A stretch of DNA of 64,000 nt from Mucilaginibacter oryzae (GCF_003148845.1 NZ_QGHA01000002.1:148572-212571); one strand, 5' to 3'. Shown: positions 50,901 to 59,214, counted from the stretch's first letter. Numbers and translations: made by a program. The notes: generated by a model from the sequence alone, not told the origin.

Positions 50901-51537
50901 TTCGGGCAAGGGGGTAAGTAGCACAGGTATATTTGACCCGGCTGTTTCAGGGCCCGGTACTTTTGATATCAGGTATATTTACACTACGCAGAATAGCTGT
51001 GCAGATACGGTAACCCAGCAGGTTACCGTAGATTCGCCTCCTTTTGTTTCATTAGGTGATAGTTTCACCATGCTGGAGGGTACCAAACATATTTTAAAAC
51101 CCCAGGTTAACGATCAAAACTTAAGCTACAAATGGTACCCGGCAACGGGTTTGGATCATAACGATGTGGCCAATCCTACGGCCAGCCCCACGGAGGATAT
51201 TACCTATCACCTCACGGTTACATCGGCGCATATGTGTAAGGCCGAGGCTTCTGTAGCGGTGCATGTTTTAAAGTTTTTGGTGATCCCGAAAGTGTTTACC
51301 CCCAATGGCGACGGGGTAAATGATTTTTGGGATGTTAAATATTTGCAAACTTATCCAAATAATAAGGTTGATGTATACAATAGATACGGAGAAAGGGTAT
51401 ATTCGTCAATTGGTTATAGTAAGCCATGGGATGGCCGGTTAAACGGCTCCGATCTGCCTCCCGGAACTTACTATTATATTATCGACCCCAAAAATGGCCG
51501 GGAGGTTATTGCGGGCAACGTAACCATTATCAGATAA
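47986..51537 (+). CDS. Type IX secretion (type B) cargo with IgGFc-binding-like and PKD domains
   Basis: 1183 residues opening with TTG (no ATG precedes the signal peptide TLFWRALFSVALLLCFSFYAGAQ). The N-terminal 490 residues resemble the IgGFc-binding-like domain of Bacteroidota adhesins (GTEFYTAYMAHI, VYAHIFAESVSGATLLLPVNTLGKDY). Next come three PKD domains (about 580-650, 665-740 and 750-840; WDFGDG, YTVSLFATNENGC). The C-terminal type B sorting domain is FTPNGDGVNDFWDVKYLQTYPNNKVDVYNRYGERVY...WDGRLNGSDLPPGTYYYII. The PorP/SprF-like gene follows after 2 nt. Exported by type IX secretion to the surface; adhesive role inferred. TACCTTTG at 47981 matches a -7 element but overlaps the TTG. Confidence 0.9.
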   Translation: MSKTLFWRALFSVALLLCFSFYAGAQGSTNQGTEFYTAYMAHINGAAGAPGAINGGSQMQLYITSDVNTTAIVEVADGSFSGTFQVTAKDVTAVSIPASAFLGSQGTFLKAIHIKSLKPVAVYAHIFAESVSGATLLLPVNTLGKDYLSINYKQISNSNNTGGGNGGGGNNEGKPSYSTFAVIATEDNTTVEVTPSQTLLDGKQAGVAFNLNLKKGEVYQALSETDLTGTRVRSIVTASGSCKKIAVFSGSSKISIGCQGTKGSSDNLFQQVYPLAVWGKNYMTVPLKSRIYDIIRVVPALPGTMVNINGKATLINGMYTEFTSSVPNVITADKAVQVVQYAVTEGETNTSDCQLAPGDVGDPEMIYLTPIEQTLDHVTLNSTRNFNILTNYINVIIKSAAVPTFSLDGKPYTNFTPMPGTGDYSYAQIVVSAGVHNIKASDGFNAIAYGFGRKESYGYAAGTNLKDLNEFITLINPVNKASTLNGCTNTDYKLQLTLPYQTPKITWDLKDGSVPIVIDNPTPTGSVIKDSKVLYTYECPVKRMYPDGDYSVTATVFNPVADECGSNEEINFDFNISVPPVVSFGFANTCFGSAVQFSDHTTSGTRQIKTWHWDFGDGITDVVQNPAHKYSKPGDYTVSLFATNENGCASLSDPVKVHVSIPPVAAFNASTACVGQDVIFTDNSTSKEGDIVSRQWDFGDGLPVETRTDHFPFKHLFTKAGDYVVKLTVTNTYGCTGDVITRVVTVYPVPVPDFLLPEACEGDFAQFTDQSSIDDGTGADFTYQWNFGDPAATPGNPNISNQKNPVHRYVAGIYQVSLTVTSKYGCSVTSAPKSLTINGSKVKAALNVLNPADLCSNREVFFENYSTANYGQITRLEVTYDAADASTKVIYDYPVYGQQLRHTYPSFTRGTRNVTVRVVAYSGANCFDVAEVPVVLKGSPVVTFDPAPVFCIESPAYTLMPKLDGEAGNGVFSGKGVSSTGIFDPAVSGPGTFDIRYIYTTQNSCADTVTQQVTVDSPPFVSLGDSFTMLEGTKHILKPQVNDQNLSYKWYPATGLDHNDVANPTASPTEDITYHLTVTSAHMCKAEASVAVHVLKFLVIPKVFTPNGDGVNDFWDVKYLQTYPNNKVDVYNRYGERVYSSIGYSKPWDGRLNGSDLPPGTYYYIIDPKNGREVIAGNVTIIR

Positions 51538-51539
51538 TA

Positions 51540-52553
51540 ATGAAAAGAACGCTATACATTATCACAATTCTACTAACCGCGCAATTTTCAAAGGCGCAAC
51601 AACGACCGCAGTACACGCAGTACGTTTTCAATAATTACCTGTTAAACCCTGCCCTGAGCGGCATTGAAAACTATACCGATGTTAAACTGGGCTACCGAAG
51701 CCAGTGGACGGGGCTTGACGGGGCGCCGGTTACCTCTTATTTTACCATAAACGCGCCTATAGGCCGTAATTTTTTACAAGGCGATGCTACAGCCTTCCCG
51801 GCTGGTGGCGGCCTTAACCCGTCAAGCAGGGCATATACGCAAAATTATATGGCTGCCGAACCACATCACGGTATCGGCTTAACCGTAATGTCTGATAAAA
51901 CAGGCCCGATATCTCAAACCAATATCGATGCTACCTATGCTTACCACCTCGGCTTAACCGAGACGCTTAACCTTGCTGTTGGCGTATCAGGAGGACTTAG
52001 CCATAATATGATTGATAAGTCGAAACTTATTCTGAATGACCCTGCAGATCCGACCATATTGAATCTTGTTCCAAGTCAATGGAAACCCGATTTGGGAGTT
52101 GGAATCTGGGCTTATTCATCAAATTATTTTTTCGGCGTATCCGCGCAACAAATCCTGCCGCAGGATTTATATGTTAACGGATCAAAGTCGGCAAACCAAA
52201 ATAAAACTGTACCCCATTATTTTGTAACCGGTGGGGTGAAGCTCTTTGTATCTGATGATATTACGCTGATGCCATCGGCACTGTTAAAATTCATAGCGCC
52301 GGTTCCGGTTACGTTTGATGTGAATATGAAAATGTCGTTCCAGGATAAATTCTGGATAGGCGGTTCGTACAGACGCAATGATTCGTACGCGGCATTGGTT
52401 GGTTTTAATTTAAGCTCGCTCATTAACGTCGGCTATTCCTACGATTTTACTACCTCTGCTTTGAATACGGTAAGCCACGGCTCTCACGAAATTGTGCTGG
52501 GCATCCTGTTGAATAACCGTTATAAAGTTACCTGCCCGCAGCACACTTTTTAA
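51540..52553 (+). CDS. PorP/SprF-family type IX secretion outer-membrane protein
   Basis: 337 residues from ATG 51540, placed 2 nt after the cargo stop; an upstream frame inside the cargo gene lacks a signal. Signal peptide MKRTLYIITILLTAQFSKAQ, then the family opening QRPQYTQYVFNNYLLNPALSGIENYTDVKLGYRSQWTGL and GIGLTVMSDKTGPISQTN, with beta-barrel strands to the C-terminus (GGSYRRNDSYAALVGFNLSSLINVGYSYDF). SprF-type proteins are needed for secretion or surface attachment of the type B cargo encoded next to them. The pair thus forms a dedicated adhesin unit. Confidence 0.92.
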   Translation: MKRTLYIITILLTAQFSKAQQRPQYTQYVFNNYLLNPALSGIENYTDVKLGYRSQWTGLDGAPVTSYFTINAPIGRNFLQGDATAFPAGGGLNPSSRAYTQNYMAAEPHHGIGLTVMSDKTGPISQTNIDATYAYHLGLTETLNLAVGVSGGLSHNMIDKSKLILNDPADPTILNLVPSQWKPDLGVGIWAYSSNYFFGVSAQQILPQDLYVNGSKSANQNKTVPHYFVTGGVKLFVSDDITLMPSALLKFIAPVPVTFDVNMKMSFQDKFWIGGSYRRNDSYAALVGFNLSSLINVGYSYDFTTSALNTVSHGSHEIVLGILLNNRYKVTCPQHTF

Positions 52554-52619
52554 GCATCGAAGTTTTAACCTGCGTTAGGTTATTCATGCGAATTAGCTAT
52601 CGTGTTTTTGTTTTATGGA

Positions 52620-52646
52620 ATTTAATTTCTTATAACGAAATTAAAT
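52620..52646. promoter_or_regulatory. AT-rich inverted repeat
   Basis: ATTTAATTTC - TTATAAC - GAAATTAAAT, exact 10-bp arms, 55 nt before the acidic protein gene. An operator or a weak hairpin. Confidence 0.45.
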
Positions 52647-52700
52647 AAAACAATCCTCATGTTTCATGGGTTTAACCAATAACAACTAAAATTAAAACCT

Positions 52701-53171
52701 ATGAATACCAACAACCAAAACTGGAATAACCAGGATAACGAGCGCAACGATTTTGCGAACAACACGAATTCATTTTCGGTAAATGGCGAAGGCGCTATTA
52801 ATAACAACGCACCGGATAATGAAGACGACGATCTCTATACTTCTGATGATACGGTAGATGACGAAAGCTTGACCGATGATACCGACGGCCTGGAAGAAAG
52901 TGATGATCTTTTAGATGATTATGATGATATAGATGAAAATACCGAAGTGGAAAGCCCGGAAGAAGAGGGCATAGGCACCCACAGCCAACCGGAGGTAAAC
53001 CAGGTAGACCGGAGTGCCGATACCTCATTCAGCGAGCAAACCGATGTAACTCCGCCAAATAAACATGAATTTCCTTCGGTTGGTCCCGCCAAAACCGATT
53101 TTGAAAGCCGTCCGCAGGGCCGTACCACAGGCAGGATGGTTGGTCACGAGCCCGGAACAGAAGGGATTTAA
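52701..53171 (+). CDS. Acidic, intrinsically disordered protein of unknown function
   Basis: 156 residues, no recognised fold. The first 40 are Asn-rich (MNTNNQNWNNQDNERNDFANN), the middle 40-90 is a nearly pure Asp/Glu/Ser/Thr run (DDDLYTSDDTVDDESLTDDTD, EESDDLLDDYDDIDE), and the tail is polar (TPPNKHEFPSVGPAKTDFESRPQGRTTGRMVGHEPGTEG). There is no signal peptide or membrane segment, so it is cytoplasmic. The next gene, also disordered, follows after 15 nt and has a strong Shine-Dalgarno. Stress-type or nucleic-acid-mimic roles are conceivable but not shown. Confidence 0.75.
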   Translation: MNTNNQNWNNQDNERNDFANNTNSFSVNGEGAINNNAPDNEDDDLYTSDDTVDDESLTDDTDGLEESDDLLDDYDDIDENTEVESPEEEGIGTHSQPEVNQVDRSADTSFSEQTDVTPPNKHEFPSVGPAKTDFESRPQGRTTGRMVGHEPGTEGI

Positions 53172-53186
53172 TAACAGGAGGTTATC

Positions 53187-53420
53187 ATGAGCGATTATAA
53201 TGATATCGAACCTAATGAAAGCCGGACCAAAGAGGAGCGTGAAAGCGGTAATAATGATGCTGTAAGCAAAGGAGAAAGCAAACCAACCGCTCACCTCGAA
53301 ACAGAAGGGCCTCAAAAAAAGGATTTTAAGGTTTTACATGAAGATGGCAGCCTTGCTGATCTACCTGACAATGACGAGGAAGGAACAGGATCCGGCGATG
53401 GTACAGTAGGTGCCGGTTGA
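53187..53420 (+). CDS. Small disordered acidic protein with Shine-Dalgarno
   Basis: 77 residues (MSDYNDIEPNESRTKEERESG...DFKVLHEDGSLADLPDNDEEGTGSGDG), highly polar and predicted disordered, without signal peptide. It is preceded by AGGAGG 7 nt before the ATG, unusual for this phylum, where Shine-Dalgarno sites are rare; that suggests strong translation. It forms a pair with the upstream acidic protein gene. Terminator at 53447. Confidence 0.7.
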   Translation: MSDYNDIEPNESRTKEERESGNNDAVSKGESKPTAHLETEGPQKKDFKVLHEDGSLADLPDNDEEGTGSGDGTVGAG

Positions 53421-53446
53421 TTTTTTATTAAAAAAACTTTATCTTC

Positions 53447-53475
53447 AAAAGCAGTCCGAAACCGGGCTGCTTTTT
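53447..53475 (+). terminator. Intrinsic terminator after the disordered-protein pair
   Basis: AAAAGCAGTCC / GGGCTGCTTTT stem (one T-G pair), GAAACC loop, T tail. Confidence 0.85.
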
Positions 53476-53498
53476 ATATTTGAGGCAAATGCTTTTAA

Positions 53499-53699
53499 AT
53501 GAGTTGGGAAATTTTATATCATTTGCCTTTTATCCTGATTACGGCCGCTTTAACCCAGCCGGTTTTAAAAAAACTGATCGGTAACCGGGTAGGGGGATGG
53601 CTATATTACCTGATCCTGGTTATAGTGAGCCTTGCAATTTATGCCGGTATTATAAAAATATTGCTACTGATATTTTTTCACGATACGATAGGGAATTAG
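53499..53699 (+). CDS. Small membrane protein
   Basis: 66 residues with two hydrophobic segments (YHLPFILITAALTQPVL and GGWLYYLILVIVSLAIYAGIIKILLLIFF). No family recognised. It follows the terminator at 53447-53475, so it needs its own promoter. Codon use and an ATG start support it being real, but it is short. Confidence 0.5.
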   Translation: MSWEILYHLPFILITAALTQPVLKKLIGNRVGGWLYYLILVIVSLAIYAGIIKILLLIFFHDTIGN

Positions 53700-53813
53700 T
53701 GATACACCTCTAACTGCTTTAGTCCAACGCAGCGAAATCTTCGATAATTTTTTTGTCTGTTCCATAATTTTCAATAAAAATTTGGAAATGTAAGATCGCA
53801 TGTTTATTATTGT

Positions 53814-53839
53814 AGTGTACTAATTAAATAGTACACTAA
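53814..53839. promoter_or_regulatory. Perfect palindrome, candidate YtrA/GntR operator
   Basis: TAGTGTACT - AATTAAAT - AGTACACTA, exact 9-bp arms, 14 nt before the ABC ATPase ATG. It sits where a repressor would block the ABC/GntR operon. Confidence 0.7.
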
Positions 53840-53853
53840 ATCACAAATCAGTT

Positions 53854-54687
53854 ATGATTGCTATCGAAAACCTTATCTTCGGATACCACAAAAAAGAAGT
53901 GGTACTTGAAAACCTCAACCTTCATCTTAAACCCGGGGGCATTTATGGTCTGCTTGGCCGTAACGGCGCGGGTAAATCAAGTTTATTGCATCATATATGC
54001 GGCTTACTGTTTCCCAACTCAGGTACCTGCCGCGTGGCAGATAAAAATCCGGCTGATCGCTCGCCCGAATTTTTGCAACAGGTTTATTTACTGCCTGAGG
54101 ATGTTTACCTGCCCAATGTATCTATCAAAAGCTACATCGACATTTATGCGCCTTTTTATCCCGAATTTAACCACGATTTGTTTTTTAAATTTTTAACGGA
54201 GTTTGAAATTTTGGCAAATGGTAAGCTTCAAAGCCTGAGCTACGGGCAAAAAAAGAAGGTGATGATCAGCTTTGCCCTGGCTACCCAGGTGAAAGTATTG
54301 CTGATGGACGAGCCAACCAATGGTTTGGATATTCCCTCAAAAAAACAGTTTCGTAAAATAATAGCCGGTAATGTAAATGATGATCAGCTGATGATCATCA
54401 GCACACACCAGGTTAAGGACCTGGATAGTTTGATAGATTCAGTACTGATACTGGAGGATAAGAAGATCATTCTGCACCAATCAGTTGATCAGATAACTGA
54501 AAAACTGGTTTTTAAGCAGGTGATGAACCTTGAGGAAGTGGCCGCGCCAATTTACAGCGAAGGCGCTTTAAAAGGCTACGCGGTGGTGGCTGTTAATAGC
54601 AAACACGAACAATCGCGGTTAGACATGGAAATGTTTTTTAACGCTGTACAAACCGAAAAGCAACAAATCTTATCACAATTTAATTAA
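53854..54687 (+). CDS. ABC transporter ATP-binding protein (ABC-2 type, Ytr-like)
   Basis: 277 residues. Walker A GRNGAGKSS, Q-loop YLLPEDVYLP (the Gln is not evident), signature LSYGQKKK (weakly conserved LSGGQ variant), Walker B LLMDEPTNGLD and H-loop STHQ. The C-terminal 60 residues are an extension with no known motif. This is the ATPase of an ABC-2 type exporter with the permease encoded 8 nt downstream; expression is probably controlled by the GntR factor in the same operon. In Bacillus, the comparable ytr operon answers to cell-wall antibiotics; the inducer here is unknown. Confidence 0.9.
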   Translation: MIAIENLIFGYHKKEVVLENLNLHLKPGGIYGLLGRNGAGKSSLLHHICGLLFPNSGTCRVADKNPADRSPEFLQQVYLLPEDVYLPNVSIKSYIDIYAPFYPEFNHDLFFKFLTEFEILANGKLQSLSYGQKKKVMISFALATQVKVLLMDEPTNGLDIPSKKQFRKIIAGNVNDDQLMIISTHQVKDLDSLIDSVLILEDKKIILHQSVDQITEKLVFKQVMNLEEVAAPIYSEGALKGYAVVAVNSKHEQSRLDMEMFFNAVQTEKQQILSQFN

Positions 54688-54695
54688 TAACTATC

Positions 54696-55592
54696 ATGCA
54701 ATTTTCAATACAAAGGTTATGGCTCCTGGTGCGTAAACAATGGGGCGAAAATAAACAACTATACGCTTTAGGTTTATTAGCATATGCGGGGATCATAGCG
54801 GCCATTATCATATATAACCTTACAGAATTTGAGGGCCTTAATGAGAGGGTTCAGGGCAACATTATTTTTATGGGTTTAATAGGGGGAGGTTTCGCATTCA
54901 CCACAACAATATTAGGTCCGCTTAATCAAAAACTTACCGGCATAAGCACGTTAATGCTGCCGGCATCTGCTTTAGAAAAGCTTGCCATGGCTGCGATTTA
55001 TAGCATGATTATATTTCCTGTGTGTTTTATTGCGGTTGTTTATCCTTTATTAGCTTTAGGGGTTTATATAGATCATCATCTCATAGGGCGCCCAAATTCG
55101 TTGTATTTAGTAAAGGGTGATCAGAACGCCTTATATTTTTTACTAACATTTTTGCTGGTGCAAAGTATGGCTTTATTTTCTACCGTATTGTTTAAACGTT
55201 ACGTTTTAGTAAAAGGGGTAATATTGGTGATGGTTATATTTTTCGGCGTTTTAGTTTCAAACTCTTTCTTAGTAAAACAAATCATAAAAATAAATCCGGG
55301 TAAACCCATAAATTCAACGGTTACAGAAATTTATTATGATGTTAAGGAAAATGTAGTTGAACGCAGGGTAAATAAAGATTTAATATGGCCTAAAATCCGC
55401 GCCGGTATGCCTTTTTCTACTTTGGAAATCAATAATTGGGTAATCAATAAAAATATTAACGGAGTTGACTATACGGCTTACGCTGCTGTAATCATAAATC
55501 CGTATAGTAATGTGTTTGTATTGTTGTTTATAATGAGTATCCCCTTTTTTGGGCTTATCAGCTGCTTTAAGCTTAAGGAAAAACAATTGTAG
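54696..55592 (+). CDS. ABC-2 type permease
   Basis: 298 residues with six hydrophobic segments (LGLLAYAGIIAAIIIY, GNIIFMGLIGGGFAFTTTILG, LAMAAIYSMIIFPVCFIAVVYPLLAL, LYFLLTFLLVQSMALFSTVLF, GVILVMVIFFGVLV, VFVLLFIMSIPFFGLISC). It partners the ATPase encoded just upstream. The soluble insert between the fifth and sixth segments is polar. Substrate unknown; the operon belongs to the Ytr-like group linked to envelope stress. The GntR gene starts 8 nt after the stop. Confidence 0.85.
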   Translation: MQFSIQRLWLLVRKQWGENKQLYALGLLAYAGIIAAIIIYNLTEFEGLNERVQGNIIFMGLIGGGFAFTTTILGPLNQKLTGISTLMLPASALEKLAMAAIYSMIIFPVCFIAVVYPLLALGVYIDHHLIGRPNSLYLVKGDQNALYFLLTFLLVQSMALFSTVLFKRYVLVKGVILVMVIFFGVLVSNSFLVKQIIKINPGKPINSTVTEIYYDVKENVVERRVNKDLIWPKIRAGMPFSTLEINNWVINKNINGVDYTAYAAVIINPYSNVFVLLFIMSIPFFGLISCFKLKEKQL

Positions 55593-55599
55593 CCTGCAT

Positions 55600-55968
55600 A
55601 TGGAATTTAACAACACACAACCTATATATCTGCAAATTGCAGACTATATATGCGATAAGATACAGCTTGAAGTATGGCTGGCCGATCAAAAAATTCCGTC
55701 GGTGCGTGAGCTTGCGGTTACGCTGGAGGTTAACCCCAATACGGTAGCGCGCTCTTATGAATACCTTCAGGGCCAGGAAATAATTTATACCAGGCGCGGC
55801 ATGGGATATTTTGCCCAGGCTAATGCTGCGCAAAACATCCTGAAAACAAGGCGGGCGCGGTTTATGGACGAAGAGTTGCCCTTGCTATTTAAAAAAATGC
55901 AATTGTTAGGCATACCTGTGAGTGAACTGGAGCAACAGTACCAACATTTTATAGATAACCAGAATTAG
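55600..55968 (+). CDS. GntR-family regulator, YtrA subfamily
   Basis: 122 residues from ATG 55600, just past the permease stop; an earlier in-frame codon would overlap the permease. It has the GntR winged helix only (QPIYLQIADYICDKIQLEVWLADQKIPSVRELAVTLEVNPNTVARSYEYLQGQEIIYTRRGMGYFA) and a short helical tail of 40 residues, the hallmark of the YtrA subfamily, which lacks a large effector domain. It probably binds the palindrome at 53814-53839 and represses the operon. Its place third in the operon, not first, differs from Bacillus. Confidence 0.93.
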   Translation: MEFNNTQPIYLQIADYICDKIQLEVWLADQKIPSVRELAVTLEVNPNTVARSYEYLQGQEIIYTRRGMGYFAQANAAQNILKTRRARFMDEELPLLFKKMQLLGIPVSELEQQYQHFIDNQN

Positions 55969-55990
55969 TTAATATTTTAACATCAATACA

Positions 55991-56755
55991 ATGAAAACCA
56001 GCACAAAGCTTATCATCATATTTTTAATGTGTATCCCCACATCATTGCTTGCTTATAATTTAATTTTGAAAGCTGAGTTCAATAAAGGGAATTTTGTACG
56101 CGAATTCAGGCCCAACGACAACAACATCTATATTGACACGACCGTTTTGACCGGGTTTAGGCACGTTGTTATAAATGGTTCGTTAGCTTTAGGCAACGGA
56201 GGCTTTCAACTTTGGAAACCCCATATAGATGTAGCTATAGGGGCGATCAATAATAACCGGGAAGACGCGAACAGATTAAGCATTGTTAAGGAATTGAAGG
56301 ATAACCTTAACGCTATAGTAAAAAATGATACCCTCTTCATTTCTTTCCATACAAACGGAAAATATGATAACATCACGCCTGTCTGGAATCGCGCGGATGA
56401 TATATTAAGAATCTATTCGAGAGCGGTTAAATCCATAAGCATTAAGTATGCAAATGTAACTGTTGAAAGGAATCATGATGTTGCCGACTCCCTGAAGCTA
56501 TTTATCGGAGACTTAAGTGGTTGCGATATTAGAAACCTTTACCTGCAAAAGTTAGCTGTAATTGCCAAAGATAGTTCGTATGTAAACATCAGCCAAAGCA
56601 ACAAGATCGGTGTGCTTAGCTATTCCCTGCAGAATAAAAGCCTGCTTAGTGTTGACGAAAACCCTGCCCAACGCTATTTTGCCGAGCGTATCGATAGTGC
56701 CGCGAAGATCCAGATCAGCGGTAAAGCAATTATTTTACAAAAACAGTTACACTAA
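55991..56755 (+). CDS. Hypothetical DUF2807-like envelope protein of the Ytr-like operon
   Basis: 254 residues with an N-terminal signal/anchor (LIIIFLMCIPTSLLAYNLILK). The C-terminal 130 residues have short repeated beta strands typical of DUF2807-type beta-helices (VKSISIKYANVTVER, DSLKLFIGDLSGCDIRNLYLQKLAVIAKDSSYVNISQSNKIGVLSY). It is last in the ABC/GntR operon, 22 nt after the regulator. A surface or periplasmic structural role is likely; nothing catalytic is visible. Confidence 0.7.
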   Translation: MKTSTKLIIIFLMCIPTSLLAYNLILKAEFNKGNFVREFRPNDNNIYIDTTVLTGFRHVVINGSLALGNGGFQLWKPHIDVAIGAINNNREDANRLSIVKELKDNLNAIVKNDTLFISFHTNGKYDNITPVWNRADDILRIYSRAVKSISIKYANVTVERNHDVADSLKLFIGDLSGCDIRNLYLQKLAVIAKDSSYVNISQSNKIGVLSYSLQNKSLLSVDENPAQRYFAERIDSAAKIQISGKAIILQKQLH

Positions 56756-56917
56756 GGCACATCAGTAAAGGATGCCTGATGCGATAAGTATTTACAAAAA
56801 TCGAAACCTAAACCCAAAACGGGCTGCGTTGCAATAACGATAGGCCCGTTTTCTGCATAAAAACAAAGGCCGAATCTTTTAGGATGCGGCCTTTTATGCT
56901 CTTATTATAACAAACTC

Positions 56918-57763
56918 TTAATTCTTCATCATTTTGATAAACGAAGCCAGTTTCTCTTTCATTTCTCTTCTGTCTACAATAAAATCAAGGAAACCGTGTT
57001 CCTGCACAAATTCGGCAGTCTGGAAACCTTTCGGGAGGTCTTTTTTGATGGTTTCTTTAATAACCCTCGGGCCTGCAAAGCCAATTAAAGCGCCTGGCTC
57101 GGCAATGTTGATATCGCCTAACATAGCGTATGATGCTGTTACACCGCCGGTGGTAGGGTCGGTAAGTAATGAAATATAAGGGATTTTGGCCTGTGATAAC
57201 AAAGCCAGTTTAGCCGATGTTTTGGCCATTTGCATTAACGAAAACGCGGCCTCCATCATACGCGCCCCCCCCGATTTGGAGATCATCAGGAACGGCACCT
57301 TGTGTTCAAGGGCGTAATCGATAGAGCGTGCTATCTTTTCACCAACAACAGAACCCATCGAACCGCCTATAAAGTTGAAATCCATACAGGCAATAACAAT
57401 ATCCTGGCCTTCAATTTTGCCTGCCGCCGAGCGGATCGCGTCTTTTAAGCCTGTTTTCTTTTGAGTTTCTTTAAGCCTGTCGGTGTACTTTTTGGTGTCC
57501 TCAAAATGCAGCGGATCGCCCGACGTAAGGTCGGCGAAAAGCTCTGTAAATTCATTATTGTCAAACAGTACCGAAAAATATTCTTTTGATCCTATGCGCA
57601 GGTGGAAGCCACAGTAATGGCACACATATTGATTTTCTACCTGTTCTGAATAGTGTAAGGGCTTTTTACAATTGGGGCATTTATTCCAGATACCATCGGG
57701 GGCTTCTTTCTTTTCCTCGGTGGTCGTAATTATCCCTTTCAACTCTCGTTTAAACCATGCCAT
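56918..57763 (-). CDS. accD: Acetyl-CoA carboxylase carboxyltransferase subunit beta
   Basis: 281 residues from the Met of [10 protein letters not shown]; an upstream Met adds 13 residues without support. An N-terminal zinc ribbon (CPNCKKPL ... CHYCGFH, four Cys) is followed by the crotonase-like carboxyltransferase fold ([81 protein letters not shown]). It transfers the carboxyl group from biotin to acetyl-CoA with AccA to make malonyl-CoA, the first step in fatty-acid synthesis. accA is not adjacent. Divergent from the aldolase gene. Confidence 0.95.
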   Translation of the reverse strand: MAWFKRELKGIITTTEEKKEAPDGIWNKCPNCKKPLHYSEQVENQYVCHYCGFHLRIGSKEYFSVLFDNNEFTELFADLTSGDPLHFEDTKKYTDRLKETQKKTGLKDAIRSAAGKIEGQDIVIACMDFNFIGGSMGSVVGEKIARSIDYALEHKVPFLMISKSGGARMMEAAFSLMQMAKTSAKLALLSQAKIPYISLLTDPTTGGVTASYAMLGDINIAEPGALIGFAGPRVIKETIKKDLPKGFQTAEFVQEHGFLDFIVDRREMKEKLASFIKMMKN

Positions 57764-58006
57764 ATCTGTGTCTAACTCTTTCAATTGGCTACAAAGAAAC
57801 AAAAAATATTAAACATGTGGGGTTTGTATTCAAAAAGATGTAAACGGCTAAATGGTTTACTCAAACTTTAAACACCGTTTTGGTATCAAATTGGCAATAA
57901 AAACGCCCGTTAATTAACAAACCACAATATGTTACTAAGATAAGCCTATTTTTACTACCGTTTTAATATACTTTTAAGAATAATTAGCCTTTTTAAAGAA
58001 TTTTTA

Positions 58007-58014
58007 TAACTTCG
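58007..58014 (+). promoter_or_regulatory. Probable -7 element of the aldolase gene
   Basis: TAACTTCG differs from TAnnTTTG at one base, 18 nt before the ATG of the aldolase gene. Confidence 0.35.
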
Positions 58015-58032
58015 AGGCCCAAATAAACGCTA

Positions 58033-59112
58033 ATGGATTTAAAAAATTATAGAGGTGTTCTGCACGGCGATCAGGTGCAGGAACTATTTGAAGCAGCAAA
58101 AAAGCATCAGTTTGCTTTACCGGCGGTAAACGTTATTGGTACTAACACTATCAACGCGGTTATGGAAACAGCTAAGGCTGTTAATTCCCCGGTTATTATT
58201 CAGCTGTCAAATGGCGGTGCACAGTTTTACGCCGGCAAATCATTGGATAATTCAAAACTTCAGGCCTGCATTTTAGGTGGCGTATCTGCTGCAAAGCACG
58301 TGCACCTGCTGGCCGAGCACTATGGTGTAGCGGTTATTTTACATACAGACCATGCCGCCAAAAAGCTATTGCCATGGATTGACGGTTTATTAGATCATGG
58401 TGAGCAGTTTTTTGCTGAAACAGGCAAACCACTTTTTTCTTCGCACATGCTTGATCTTTCGGAAGAGCCTTTGGAAGAGAATATCGAGATCTCTGCCAAA
58501 TATCTTGAACGTATGGCTAAAATGAACATGACACTGGAGATTGAGCTTGGTGTTACCGGCGGTGAAGAAGATGGTGTTGACAACTCTGATGTTGACAGCT
58601 CACGTTTATATACCCAGCCCGAAGAGGTTTCATATTCGTACGAGCATTTATCAAAAGTGAGCCACCGTTTTACAGTAGCAGCTGCCTTTGGTAACGTGCA
58701 TGGCGTTTACAAACCGGGCAACGTAAAATTACAGCCTGTTATTTTACATAACTCGCAGGAGTATGTAAAACAAAAATTTGGTTTGGCTGATGAAAAGCCG
58801 ATCAACTTTGTTTTCCACGGCGGCTCGGGTTCTTCCCAGGAAGAAATCCGCGAGGCTATCTCTTACGGCGCTATCAAAATGAACATTGATACCGATATGC
58901 AATGGGCTTTCTGGGAAGGTATTAAAGATTATTATCAATCAAAAGAAGGTTATTTGCAAAGCCAGATCGGCAGCCCTGATGGCGATGATTCTCCAAACAA
59001 AAAATACTACGATCCTCGCGTTTGGTTACGCAAAGGCGAAGAAAACTTTGTAAAACGCCTTTCAGCAGCCTTTGAAGATTTGAACTGCATCGACGTTCAC
59101 AGCAAATTATAA
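58033..59112 (+). CDS. fbaA: Class II fructose-bisphosphate aldolase
   Basis: 359 residues, the usual length of the class IIA form. Zinc-dependent aldolase of glycolysis and gluconeogenesis. Seen are LPAVNVIGTNTINAVMETAK, VILHTDHAAK (catalytic Asp and Zn His), SSHMLDLSEEPLEENI, EIELGVTGGEEDGVDN, FGNVHGVYKPGNV (Zn His), FHGGSGSSQEEI (Zn His, phosphate loop) and KMNIDTDMQ. Ends in an aldolase-type C-terminal helix. A perfect terminator hairpin follows. Confidence 0.95.
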   Translation: MDLKNYRGVLHGDQVQELFEAAKKHQFALPAVNVIGTNTINAVMETAKAVNSPVIIQLSNGGAQFYAGKSLDNSKLQACILGGVSAAKHVHLLAEHYGVAVILHTDHAAKKLLPWIDGLLDHGEQFFAETGKPLFSSHMLDLSEEPLEENIEISAKYLERMAKMNMTLEIELGVTGGEEDGVDNSDVDSSRLYTQPEEVSYSYEHLSKVSHRFTVAAAFGNVHGVYKPGNVKLQPVILHNSQEYVKQKFGLADEKPINFVFHGGSGSSQEEIREAISYGAIKMNIDTDMQWAFWEGIKDYYQSKEGYLQSQIGSPDGDDSPNKKYYDPRVWLRKGEENFVKRLSAAFEDLNCIDVHSKL

Positions 59113-59131
59113 TATTCATCAAAAGCTAACA

Positions 59132-59164
59132 AAAGCGCCTGTACATTTGTTGTATAGGCGCTTT
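59132..59164 (+). terminator. Intrinsic terminator after fbaA
   Basis: AAAGCGCCTGTACA / TGTATAGGCGCTTT stem (one mispair) with TTTGTT tail. Confidence 0.85.
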
Positions 59165-59214
59165 GTTGTTTACAGGCAGCAAGGTTGAGCGTAAAAGTTA
59201 AAAATCTACTAAAA

